From positions 1-51,767 of the forward strand of contig JACQZR010000092.1 in assembly GCA_016213775.1 (NCBI GenBank): a stretch of DNA of 51,767 bases, given 5' to 3'. Positions within the stretch are counted from its first letter, which is position 1, and each line of letters begins with the position of its first letter. Positions 20,434 through 28,240 of the stretch are shown here, in pieces. The translations under genes were made by a program, and so were the position numbers. The DNA is from Acidobacteriota bacterium. Its GTDB lineage: Bacteria; Acidobacteriota; Terriglobia; Bryobacterales; Bryobacteraceae. The notes below the pieces were generated by a model, which was not told the origin of the DNA, did no database searches, and saw only the letters and a program-made list of their open reading frames with translations.

Positions 20434-21885
20434 TCATTGGGTGGCTGCCTTCCAGAAGGAGAGTGCGGCGGCAAAGACGAGGTCGTCGTGGTGAGTGGAG
20501 CGGCGCGGTTCGATGTGGCCGTCGCCGGAGTCGCGGATGGTACGTTTCAGATTGGACAGCTCGTGAATCAAAGTGGGCGCGGCCGGGATGCGGCGGGAGA
20601 TCTTGAGGGTCTTGGTCTGGAGGCCAATCTCCAGTTTGGACAGTAGCTCGCGGCGCGGGACGTGATACATGCCGTTGTTGTAGGTAGTACTGTGTCCCGG
20701 GGTGAGAAGCACGGGATAGATGTGAACCTCCAGGCGGGCATCGCGGAAAATATCAACGACGGGTTTGCCGACGCCGGTGGCATCGACAACGATGCGGCAA
20801 TTGTGACTGATAGAAGGATGGCGGGTGAGGCTGGCCACACGGCGGACGATGTCGGTATAGGAGGTTTGGAGGGGCATGCGTTCGAGGTGACGAATGGTAT
20901 AGCGCTTGGCGAGGTCATCAGTCCAGTAGACGCGGTTGAAGCCGGTCTTAACGCAGGCGCATTCGAGGATACAGATGGCAGTGTAGTCGCGGGATTGACC
21001 GAGGTCGAGGCCGATGATGAAGCTGGGCGGGTAGGCGAGGGAGTTATCAATCTCCTCGAAGAGCATCACGTTCGTGGTATGGATGGTCAAAGGCGGGACG
21101 TCGCAGAGGGCGGTTTCGAGTATGTGCGCCGGGAACACGGTGTCGGCGGACTCAACAAATTCGCAGGAGAATTCCTGGCGGAACGTGTAGTCGTCCATCT
21201 GCTGTCGAGTTTCTTCCAGAAATTTCTGCGAAATGCGGTTACATTTATTAGCCGGCACCGAGAAACGGGTCCAATCGGTATCTGGTCCGATGAAGGTGTT
21301 ATAAAAGAAACCGGAGCGACCGTTGGGCGTGGAAAGCAGCCAGATACGGGCATCGGGGCAAGTGGCGATGGCCGGGCGGACGGATTGGTAGAGGGCATCG
21401 GAGACGCGAGAAGCTTCATCGACGATTAACAATGACGCATTGGAGAAACCGCGAACGGTATCTTCGTTGCCGGGGAGGCCGATGATTCGCGAGGAATTCG
21501 GTAACTGGGCGGAGATGGCATTGTGGCCGTCGCCGCGGTAGGGAATTTCCAGCGTATCGAGATAGGTTTTGACTTTACGGAGGAACTCGGCGGACTGGCG
21601 GGCGGACGGCGACAGAACGAGGGTCAAGGTATCGGGCCTGGTGAGGGCATGGTGGACCGCTTTGACGGCGGTGATCGTGGACTTGCCCCACTGGCGGGAG
21701 CAATTGATGATGCAACGGGCGGGGTCCTGGGCGAGGATTTCGGACTGAATCGGGTCCGGCGTGAGACTGAGCGCGGCGGTCAGGTCAAACGGATTGGGGA
21801 ATTGGCCGGCGTTGTTGAGAAGGCCGGAGTCTTCCGGGGTCTCAACGGACCGGAGAAGATTGCGGTTTTTGATGGAAATAGGCAT
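20434..21885 (-). CDS. Orphan phage terminase large subunit-like protein
   Basis: A 483-residue protein with both terminase activities represented. The ATPase has a Walker A-like CSRQWGKST near residue 65 and Walker B LLIVDEAS near 150. The RNase H-fold nuclease shows GLDLGQSRDYTAI near 290 and the terminal acidic HHDDLVFAAA near 470. The ATG at 21885 has AGGAG eight bases upstream. There are no portal, capsid, tail or lysis genes around it, only a small upstream partner at 22069-22770. A domesticated phage remnant, a satellite element or a repeated lineage-specific cassette are all possible. Confidence 0.82.
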   Translation of the reverse strand: MPISIKNRNLLRSVETPEDSGLLNNAGQFPNPFDLTAALSLTPDPIQSEILAQDPARCIINCSRQWGKSTITAVKAVHHALTRPDTLTLVLSPSARQSAEFLRKVKTYLDTLEIPYRGDGHNAISAQLPNSSRIIGLPGNEDTVRGFSNASLLIVDEASRVSDALYQSVRPAIATCPDARIWLLSTPNGRSGFFYNTFIGPDTDWTRFSVPANKCNRISQKFLEETRQQMDDYTFRQEFSCEFVESADTVFPAHILETALCDVPPLTIHTTNVMLFEEIDNSLAYPPSFIIGLDLGQSRDYTAICILECACVKTGFNRVYWTDDLAKRYTIRHLERMPLQTSYTDIVRRVASLTRHPSISHNCRIVVDATGVGKPVVDIFRDARLEVHIYPVLLTPGHSTTYNNGMYHVPRRELLSKLEIGLQTKTLKISRRIPAAPTLIHELSNLKRTIRDSGDGHIEPRRSTHHDDLVFAAALSFWKAATQ

Positions 21886-21940
21886 TGGAGTTACTCCTGG
21901 CAAAAGAGCTATCAGCCATCTTGATACGGCGCGTGCATTT

Positions 21941-22035
21941 GTGCCGGCTGGAAAGCCGGCACGCGGCCAGGAATGGCCGCCCCACGAGCGACACTTGTCG
22001 TGTGGGCAGTGCGCCAGGTTCCGAACTGCGTTCGG
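21941..22035. repeat. Cluster of four tandem hairpins
   Basis: Four near-perfect inverted repeats follow one another. Hairpin 1 (21941-21962) has a 9-bp stem and GGAA loop. Hairpin 2 (21963-21980) has a 7-bp stem and the same GGAA loop. Hairpin 3 (21981-22006) pairs CCCAC with GTGGG and, inside, CGACA with TGTCG. Hairpin 4 (22021-22035) pairs CCGAAC with GTTCGG. The cluster fills the gap between the terminase-like gene and its partner and looks like a REP-type mosaic. Confidence 0.75.
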
Positions 22036-22068
22036 TGGGTTACTTAGTTTTGGATGGTTTCATATAGT

Positions 22069-22770
22069 TCAGGCAGCTTTCGGATTGAGATCGGGCTTCG
22101 GTTCGGGCTTGGGGGTGGCGTTTATGGGGACTGTGTTACTTGCGGGCTTCTGATTTCGGCCGAGGAAGTGCAAAACAAAGGCGAATTCTTCGGGTTCGGA
22201 GAAGTTATTTTGGTATTCGTCGGGTTCGATTGAATCGGGGGTATATGCAAGGACTGGCTTCTGCCCTAAACGCAGCGTTTGCAGCTTGATGAGGGCGTTG
22301 AGGGCGCGGTACCACTGACGGTCGAGGTGGTCTTCGTGCTTGCGGATGTGATCGAGGCCGGAAGTGTTGGCGACGGCGATGGAGAGGACGCTCTCTCCGG
22401 CGCGATGGGCGGCGGTGATCTTATCGAAGGACGGGTCGAGTTTGCCGCGGAGGATGGCGCACTCGGCGTCAATGAGAGCAGTTTCCATGGCCCAGAGGCG
22501 GCGCAGGCGCCAGGCGGAGTTGGTCATACGGACGACGAGATCGTATTCGGGCTGGCCGGCGGGTTTGAAGGCGGCGATGTATTTGGTGAGTAAGTTGTCG
22601 TAGCGGTCCTGGACTTCGTTGGACAGGACGACCTGGGAGGAGTAGAAACCATGCTTCATGGCGTTTTTGGAAGAGCGGGCTTTGCCTTCTTCAGTTACGG
22701 GACCATGGGAGAGCTTGCCGTTTTCGCGGGAAGCGTTGATTTGCGATTCGGAACGATAGTTGTCTGACAT
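22069..22770 (-). CDS. Conserved hypothetical protein paired with the terminase-like gene
   Basis: A 233-residue protein. The N terminus has the recognisable pattern SQINASRENGKLSHGPVTEE followed by GKARSSKNAMKHG, a short basic motif at the start of many unannotated proteins in acidobacteria and planctomycetes, often beside phage-like genes. The middle (about 70-170) is helical and charged. The C-terminal 20 residues are Pro/Lys-rich. It lies upstream of the terminase-like gene on the same strand and could fill a small-terminase-like DNA-binding role, but no such domain is visible. Function unknown. Confidence 0.65.
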   Translation of the reverse strand: MSDNYRSESQINASRENGKLSHGPVTEEGKARSSKNAMKHGFYSSQVVLSNEVQDRYDNLLTKYIAAFKPAGQPEYDLVVRMTNSAWRLRRLWAMETALIDAECAILRGKLDPSFDKITAAHRAGESVLSIAVANTSGLDHIRKHEDHLDRQWYRALNALIKLQTLRLGQKPVLAYTPDSIEPDEYQNNFSEPEEFAFVLHFLGRNQKPASNTVPINATPKPEPKPDLNPKAA

Positions 22771-23127
22771 GAGGATGTCCTTTCGGCTTCCACTCTGGCA
22801 TGGGCCATGACGGGGCAGATTTGAACTGGGATGGCAAGTGGATGAAAAGGCGGGAAAAAGAAATGTGATTTCCCGGTGACCGGCTTACTACTACTCCTAT
22901 AGTTTCAAGTTCGAGTTTGTTTGCTGTCCCGGCAGATTGAGTCAGTCGTGGGAGGACAGACGTATGCAAACGATCTAACACGGTTACACTGGGCTAGACA
23001 ACGGCCAAAGCGGTCAAATCAGATTGACTTTGACTTGACGACCTCCGATTGTTTAGAGTAAAGTTCGTTTTCTGCAGGAGTCCGATGCGAGTCAACCTAT
23101 GAGGGGAATCTTGAGTAGAGTGGAATA
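22771..23127. other. Divergent intergenic region upstream of the BREX operon
   Basis: No gene is seen in these 357 bases. The right part carries the candidate BREX promoter and an operator-like inverted repeat (listed separately). The left part has no recognisable feature beyond the minus-strand start of the terminase partner. Confidence 0.6.
23013..23064 (+). promoter_or_regulatory. Candidate BREX promoter and operator
   Basis: Three -35-like boxes lie in tandem: TTGACT (23024-23029), TTGACT (23030-23035) and TTGACG (23035-23040). TAGAGT (23054-23059) and TAAAGT (23059-23064) could serve as -10 boxes at 18-base spacing for the second and third. An inverted repeat GTCAAA (23013-23018) / TTTGAC (23029-23034) overlaps the -35 boxes. 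It is a plausible operator for the HTH protein encoded 65 bases downstream. Confidence 0.45.
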
Positions 23128-23334
23128 ATGGAAGACCGATGGCTCTCCGTGGATGAGATTGCGGGACACCTAGGTATCAAGCGGGATACTGTCTACAAGT
23201 GGGTCGGTGAACGAGGAATGCCGGGTCACAAGATCGGCCGGCTATGGAAGTTCAACAAGGGAGCGGTGGACGAATGGGTGAGGTCGGGCGGGGCGCGTGA
23301 TGCAAGGGAGAACCCCAAGAGCGATGCATCCTGA
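23128..23334 (+). CDS. Excisionase/MerR-like helix-turn-helix protein, first gene of the BREX operon
   Basis: A 68-residue DNA-binding protein of the excisionase (HTH_17) type. The motif WLSVDEIAGHLGIKRDTVYK followed by a wing (GRLWKFNKGAVDEWV) is clear. The stop codon overlaps the likely brxA start, which ties it to the operon. It probably regulates the operon, perhaps through the inverted repeat at 23013-23034. A recombination role is less likely, as no integrase is present. The ATG at 23128 lacks a strong ribosome site. Confidence 0.8.
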   Translation: MEDRWLSVDEIAGHLGIKRDTVYKWVGERGMPGHKIGRLWKFNKGAVDEWVRSGGARDARENPKSDAS

Positions 23335-24103
23335 GCCGACGACGCGGTTCGGGTTCAGCTTTGAGCGCGGGAGCCCACATCTGGCCCGCACGATGATGCT
23401 CGATGAACTTCGAGTACTCCTGGAAACAGTTCCTGCAACGGCCACGTCCAGCGAGGCATACATTGAAGCGATCGAGGGGAACAACTGTCTTGGAAAGCGA
23501 TCTGTCCGCACACGGGCACTCTCGAGGCGGCATCTTGTCGACCTTTATTCGCTCAACCCGGGTACGACACTCTTCCGCACACTCCGCTATTTCTGGCAAC
23601 GCGACCCCGACGGACACGCGTTGCTGGCGTGCCTGTGCGCTTGCGCGCGCGATCCGCTCCTGAGGGCAAGTGCTCCTAGCGTATTGAAGCTGGGGGAAGG
23701 ACAGTCTTTTTCGTGGGTGGCCTTGGAGGAGCACCTGGAAAAGAGCTATCCGGGCCGGTTCAGCAAGGCGACGCTGAAGTCCACGGCGCAGAATCTGGCG
23801 TCGACATGGACTCAGTCGGGGCATCTGAGTGGGCGTGTGAGGAAAGTGCGCGCGCGTGCGAGAGCGACAGCAGGCGCAACGGCGTATGCGCTCCTTCTAG
23901 GGTTTCTTTCGGGGGAGCGCGGAGCGGCCCTCTTCGCTACGGATTATGCGAAACTGCTGGATTGCTCCTTTGCGCGCGCGGCCGAACTCGCCGAGAGCGC
24001 ATCGCAGAGGGGTTGGATCATTTTCAAGCGTGTGAGCAATGTGATTGACGTGCAATTCCCGGCGTTGCTCACAGCGAAGGAGATGGGGTGGATTCGTGAA
24101 TAG
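23324..24103 (+). CDS. brxA: BREX protein BrxA (DUF1819)
   Basis: A 259-residue protein of the BrxA/DUF1819 family, a small helical DNA-binding component of BREX. Typical early sequence includes TTRFGFSFERG and a conserved core around LYSLNPGTTLFRTLRYFW. The C-terminal half is a winged-helix-like region (LDCSFARAAELAESASQRGW). I chose the ATG at 23324, which overlaps the upstream HTH stop; AAGGGAG lies 13 bases upstream. A GTG at 23297 and ATG at 23300 are alternatives. The end overlaps the brxB start by eight bases. Confidence 0.85.
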   Translation: MHPEPTTRFGFSFERGSPHLARTMMLDELRVLLETVPATATSSEAYIEAIEGNNCLGKRSVRTRALSRRHLVDLYSLNPGTTLFRTLRYFWQRDPDGHALLACLCACARDPLLRASAPSVLKLGEGQSFSWVALEEHLEKSYPGRFSKATLKSTAQNLASTWTQSGHLSGRVRKVRARARATAGATAYALLLGFLSGERGAALFATDYAKLLDCSFARAAELAESASQRGWIIFKRVSNVIDVQFPALLTAKEMGWIRE

Positions 24104-24647
24104 GGTCACAAGACTACTTGAATCGTACGCCAGATTCATCGAGGTCCCCTGGAGGGATGACGTAGCGCCTGCGCAGCGAGTAATCTTCTGTGTGTACGAC
24201 CAGACCGATGAATTGAGAGTTCGGGCGCGAGTGGATGAATTCGAGATCGCAACACGGGAAGCTGGGCATGATTGGTACATATTTGATCTCACGGACACTT
24301 TTGCGGAGTGGCTTTCGAGCCAGCGATACGCCGAGAGCTACTTTCGACAGCCTGGCCTCCTTGTGACATTGTTGCCTCAGTACTTGACCTTTCTGACGGA
24401 GCGATTCACCGCCTACCTGGCAGAGGGCCGTAGTGGCGGTGAGAGTGTGATTGCGCTAAAGGGAGTGGGGGCCTTGTTCGGCCTGATCAAAGTGAAGGTA
24501 CTTGTAGACAAGCTGGCGCCGATGGTGAAGGGGCGGCTGCTGGTTCTCTTTCCGGGAGTACAGGAAGGCAACAATTACCGGCTGCTGGACGGGTACGATG
24601 GATGGAACTATCTAGCCGTGCCGATTACCGCTGACAAGGACGTCTGA
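24096..24647 (+). CDS. brxB: BREX protein BrxB (DUF1788)
   Basis: A 183-residue protein of the BrxB/DUF1788 family. The GTG at 24096 gives the usual family length and overlaps brxA by eight bases; the longer frame to 24045 would only add sequence antiphase to brxA. Family-like features are the WYIFDLTDTFAEWL segment and the C-terminal GRLLVLFPGVQEGNNYRLLD. BrxB is required in several type 1 systems, though its biochemical function is unknown. It sits 16 bases before brxC. Confidence 0.87.
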   Translation: MNRVTRLLESYARFIEVPWRDDVAPAQRVIFCVYDQTDELRVRARVDEFEIATREAGHDWYIFDLTDTFAEWLSSQRYAESYFRQPGLLVTLLPQYLTFLTERFTAYLAEGRSGGESVIALKGVGALFGLIKVKVLVDKLAPMVKGRLLVLFPGVQEGNNYRLLDGYDGWNYLAVPITADKDV

Positions 24648-24663
24648 ATCAGGAAGCTGGCGA

Positions 24664-27600
24664 ATGAAGAACAGGCAAGTATACGCGAAAGACCCATCCA
24701 CACGGACTCTGAAGAACGAGGGCGTGGCGAACGTCAATGACGAAGAGAGTGCATTAGCGCTGGAGGTGCTGCGGTACGAGTTGGAAACGTTCGTCTGTGA
24801 TGGGCAGTATGACCGGGGAATGGAGCACATTCTCGATACTTACTTGAGGAACATTGGCCAGCCGCAGCAGCCCGCGGTTTGGGTGAGCGGATTCTATGGA
24901 TCGGGGAAGTCGCATCTGGTGAAGATGCTGCGAGCCTTGTGGGTGGACACGGAGTTTCCCGATGGGGCCACTGCGCGCGGGATCGCGAACCTTCCGCAGG
25001 CCATTCAGGATCATTTCAAGGAACTGAGCATCGCCGCGAAGAGGCATGGGGGACTGCATGCGGCATCGGGAACGCTGGGAGCGGGCGCGAGCGGTAGTGT
25101 GCGCCTGGCCCTGTTGCGCATTGTCTTCAAGTCCGCCGGATTGCCGGAGCAGTATTCCGTGGCCCGTTTTGTCATGTGGCTACGGGGGGAAGGCATCCAC
25201 GATAGGGTTCGCGCGGAAGTGGAGGACTCCGGATACAACTGGATTGAAGAACTGGACAACTTTTATGTTGCGGAGGGGCTGCACGCGGCGCTGATGAAGG
25301 TGAAGCCGACGCTGTTTTCGTCGCGCTCCACCTGCGCCGAAACGCTGGTGAATTTGTATCCGCATGTCCAGGACATCAGCAGCGATGAAATGATCAAGTG
25401 CATGCGGCAAGCCCTGACCAAAGACGGAAAGCTGCCGCTGACATTGATCGTTCTGGACGAGGTACAGCAGTTTATCGGCGAAGACGGCCAGCGATCGTTG
25501 GAGGTGCAAGAAGCGGTGGAGTCGTGTTGCAAGAACATCGGCGGCAAGCTGTTGTTCATTGGCACGGGCCAGACGGCAGTGACGGGGACATCCAATCTGA
25601 AGAAGCTGGAAGGGCGATTTACTATCCGGGTGGAACTGTCGGATGCCGATGTGGATGCGGTGATCCGGCAGGTGATTCTGGCCAAGAGGCCCGATGCTAT
25701 TGGGGAAATCGAGAGTGTCATGCAGAGGAATCTCGGTGAGATTTCGCGGCACCTGGCGAACACGAGCATCGGGCACCGGCAAGCGGACGTTCCCTACTTC
25801 GCCCAAGACTACCCCATCCTGCCGGTGCGGAGGCGGTTTTGGGAAACGACACTTCGCGTGTTGGATCAAACCGGCACGGATAGCCAACTGCGGAATCAGC
25901 TTGGCATGGTACACAAAGTGATTCAGGGGAACCTGGAGTCCCCCGTTGGTTGTGTGATCGCCGCCGACCTTCTGTACTTTGATTCCGCGGACAAATTGCT
26001 GCAAGCTCGGAAGCTTCCGCGCAAGGTACACGAGAGGACGATGAAATGGATCAAGGGAGCGCCCGATGAACAACTGATGGCAAGAGCTTGTGGTTTGGTA
26101 TTTCTGATCAACAAGCTGGCCGGCAGCAACACGGAAGTAGGAATCCGCGCATCCTTGGACACGATCGCCGATTTGATGGTGGAGGACCTTGGCGCGGGAA
26201 GCAGCGGTCTGAGGAATCAGCTTCGGGGGTTGCTAGACAAGTGCGATTTGCTCATTAAGGTGGGTGATGAGTATCGCATCCAGACCGAAGAAAGCGCGGC
26301 GTGGAATGACGAGTTCCTGAGTCAAAGGGGCCAGCTTGGAAACGAAGCGCACCGGGTGGAGGCGGAACGGGACGACCGCATCCGGCGAATGTTCGGCGAC
26401 CTTGTGAAGCGCCTATCGCTAAGACAGGGAATCGCAAAGGTAAACCGCGACATCTTTCCGCTGTTTGAATCCCGCTTGCCTGCCGACAGCGAGAAGCGGG
26501 TGTACCTGTGGGTTCGCGATGAATGGGCGACGGACGAAAACTCCGTCCGAGCGGATGCACGGCAGGCAGGCAATGAGTCGCCGACAGTCTTCGTGTTCAT
26601 CCCCAAACGCTCGCCCGACGATCTACGCCATCAGTTGATGGACTACAAGGCCGCGACCGGCACCTTGGAAAGACGCGGAACGCCGAATGGACCGGAGGGC
26701 CAAGAGGCGCGGGCGGCGATGGAAACCACCAAGCAGACGGCCGATGGCCGGATCAAGGAATACCTGGGAGATGCGTTTTCCGGCGCGCGGGTGTTCCAGG
26801 GCGGGGGAAGCGAGATAGTGGGTAACTCGCTGCAAGAGATGGTATTGGAAGCGGCGGAGAAAGCGTTGGTGCGACTGTATCCGCAGTTCCAGTTGGGCGA
26901 TCATCCGGGTTGGGACAAAGTCTACACCAAGGCGAAGCAGGGAGCCCCCGACGCGCTGACCGCAGTGGGGAGCGATGGGGAACCCTCAAAGAATCCCGTG
27001 TGCAAGGCGATCCTGACGTTTGTGGCGGGAGGGAAGAGGGGCGCCGATATTCGAGGGCATTTCGAAGGAGCCCCTTATGGCTGGCCAGGGGACACGGTGG
27101 ATGGGGCGCTGCAGGTTCTGCTGGTCTCGGGACTGGTGAAAGCACAAGATGAACGGGGACGGCCGATTGATCCGAAGGAACTGGAGCGCAAGGCGATTGG
27201 CAAGAGTATGTTCAAGGTGGAATCGACCACCGTCACGACGAGCCAGCGCATTCAAATCCGGAAGGTACTGCAGCGCATTGGAGTCCAGGCAAAACAGGGA
27301 GAGGAACTGGCCGCCGTTCCAGAGTTTCTGCGGGTTGGTGTCGAACTGGCAAACCGGGCAGGTGGGGCAGAGCCGAAGCCGATTCGCCCGGACACATCCG
27401 GATTGGAAGAGATCCGGCTTTCGTCGGGCAATGAGCAACTGCTGGCGATTTACAATCGCAGCGAGGAATTGAAGGCGGCTTTCGAAGCTTGGGAAGAACA
27501 GGCCAAACGGATAGAGAAGCGCTGGCCGACGTGGGAAAAGCTAATGGCGCTGTCGGCGCACGCCGGTGATGTCAAGGAAGCGCAGGAGGCAAGGCAGCAG

Positions 27601-28098
27601 ATCGGAGCCATACAACGCCAGCGACTGCTTTTGGCCGATCCGGATCCGATCCAGCCGCTGCTCAAATCGTTGGAAGACGCGCTTCGGAGTGAATTGACTG
27701 GACGGCATAAGCAGTATTCGGAAGCGTTGGAGGCAAAGTCAGCGGCCCTGGAGCGGGATGAATCCTGGCGGCAGTTGTCCGAAGACGAGCGGAGTGCAAT
27801 CTACAGCCAGTGCGGCATAGTTGAGTTGCCTAAGCTGCGCGTGGGGACTTACCAGGAACTGGTTGCGGCTTTGGAGCAGCACCCGGTGGCCGTTTGGAGA
27901 GACCGGATTGACGCTCTTGGCGGCCGGTTTGACCAGGCACGAGAGAACGCCGCCCGATCATTAGAGCCGGAAAAAACACAGACTGTGGAGATCCCGAGGC
28001 TGACATTGAAGACGGAGGAGGACGTGGATAACTGGGTGGCGGGAGTAGCGGAAGAGCTGAAAAAGGCTGTGGCCAAGGGACCGGTGGTGATCCGTTGA
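24664..28098 (+). CDS. brxC: BREX protein BrxC (large P-loop ATPase)
   Basis: A 1144-residue ATPase, the expected size for BrxC. The Walker A motif is GFYGSGKSH near residue 75 and the Walker B LIVLDEVQQF near 262. A sensor-like GTGQTAV follows near 300. The C-terminal part (about 850-1140) is rich in charged helices and probably coiled coil. BrxC is thought to form multimers that move or assemble the BREX complex on DNA. The ATG has AGGAAG seven bases upstream. It is followed by a 142-base gap, the only real gap inside the operon, which contains a repeat. Confidence 0.93.
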   Translation: MKNRQVYAKDPSTRTLKNEGVANVNDEESALALEVLRYELETFVCDGQYDRGMEHILDTYLRNIGQPQQPAVWVSGFYGSGKSHLVKMLRALWVDTEFPDGATARGIANLPQAIQDHFKELSIAAKRHGGLHAASGTLGAGASGSVRLALLRIVFKSAGLPEQYSVARFVMWLRGEGIHDRVRAEVEDSGYNWIEELDNFYVAEGLHAALMKVKPTLFSSRSTCAETLVNLYPHVQDISSDEMIKCMRQALTKDGKLPLTLIVLDEVQQFIGEDGQRSLEVQEAVESCCKNIGGKLLFIGTGQTAVTGTSNLKKLEGRFTIRVELSDADVDAVIRQVILAKRPDAIGEIESVMQRNLGEISRHLANTSIGHRQADVPYFAQDYPILPVRRRFWETTLRVLDQTGTDSQLRNQLGMVHKVIQGNLESPVGCVIAADLLYFDSADKLLQARKLPRKVHERTMKWIKGAPDEQLMARACGLVFLINKLAGSNTEVGIRASLDTIADLMVEDLGAGSSGLRNQLRGLLDKCDLLIKVGDEYRIQTEESAAWNDEFLSQRGQLGNEAHRVEAERDDRIRRMFGDLVKRLSLRQGIAKVNRDIFPLFESRLPADSEKRVYLWVRDEWATDENSVRADARQAGNESPTVFVFIPKRSPDDLRHQLMDYKAATGTLERRGTPNGPEGQEARAAMETTKQTADGRIKEYLGDAFSGARVFQGGGSEIVGNSLQEMVLEAAEKALVRLYPQFQLGDHPGWDKVYTKAKQGAPDALTAVGSDGEPSKNPVCKAILTFVAGGKRGADIRGHFEGAPYGWPGDTVDGALQVLLVSGLVKAQDERGRPIDPKELERKAIGKSMFKVESTTVTTSQRIQIRKVLQRIGVQAKQGEELAAVPEFLRVGVELANRAGGAEPKPIRPDTSGLEEIRLSSGNEQLLAIYNRSEELKAAFEAWEEQAKRIEKRWPTWEKLMALSAHAGDVKEAQEARQQIGAIQRQRLLLADPDPIQPLLKSLEDALRSELTGRHKQYSEALEAKSAALERDESWRQLSEDERSAIYSQCGIVELPKLRVGTYQELVAALEQHPVAVWRDRIDALGGRFDQARENAARSLEPEKTQTVEIPRLTLKTEEDVDNWVAGVAEELKKAVAKGPVVIR

Positions 28099-28129
28099 TG
28101 AACGCGACTTGGTGGAAAAGCAGCAGTTC

Positions 28130-28173
28130 CTCGCAAAGGCGCAAAGGAAGAAGCAAAGGAAGACGCAAAGAGG
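28130..28173. repeat. GCAAAG short-period repeat between brxC and pglX
   Basis: Five GCAAAG units spaced six to nine bases apart (from 28132, 28140, 28150, 28158 and 28167) fill the gap between brxC and pglX. Similar GCAAAGG-type interspersed repeats occur between genes in many bacteria. If the first in-frame ATG (28109) were used for pglX, the repeat would be translated as a Lys/Gln/Arg-rich extension. The better start lies downstream. Confidence 0.65.
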
Positions 28174-28240
28174 ACGGGTTTGGCATGGGTTGGAGCGCGT
28201 TGGGATTGAACCGTCGAGGGTGTATTCTCGGAGCAAGACA

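Noticed and set aside
18455-20494. Long plus-strand open frame of 679 codons
   Set aside because: It is the antisense of the HzsA-like gene, is rich in Gly/Val/Asp in patterns of shadow translation, and has no ribosome site or domain.
22691-22981. Minus-strand open frame of 96 codons upstream of the terminase partner
   Set aside because: It overlaps the start of the real gene in another frame, has no ribosome site and no protein-like pattern.
28109-28240. Upstream start for pglX at 28109
   Set aside because: The added 44 residues are encoded by a repeat and are strongly basic; the ATG at 28241 has a GGAG site at the right distance.
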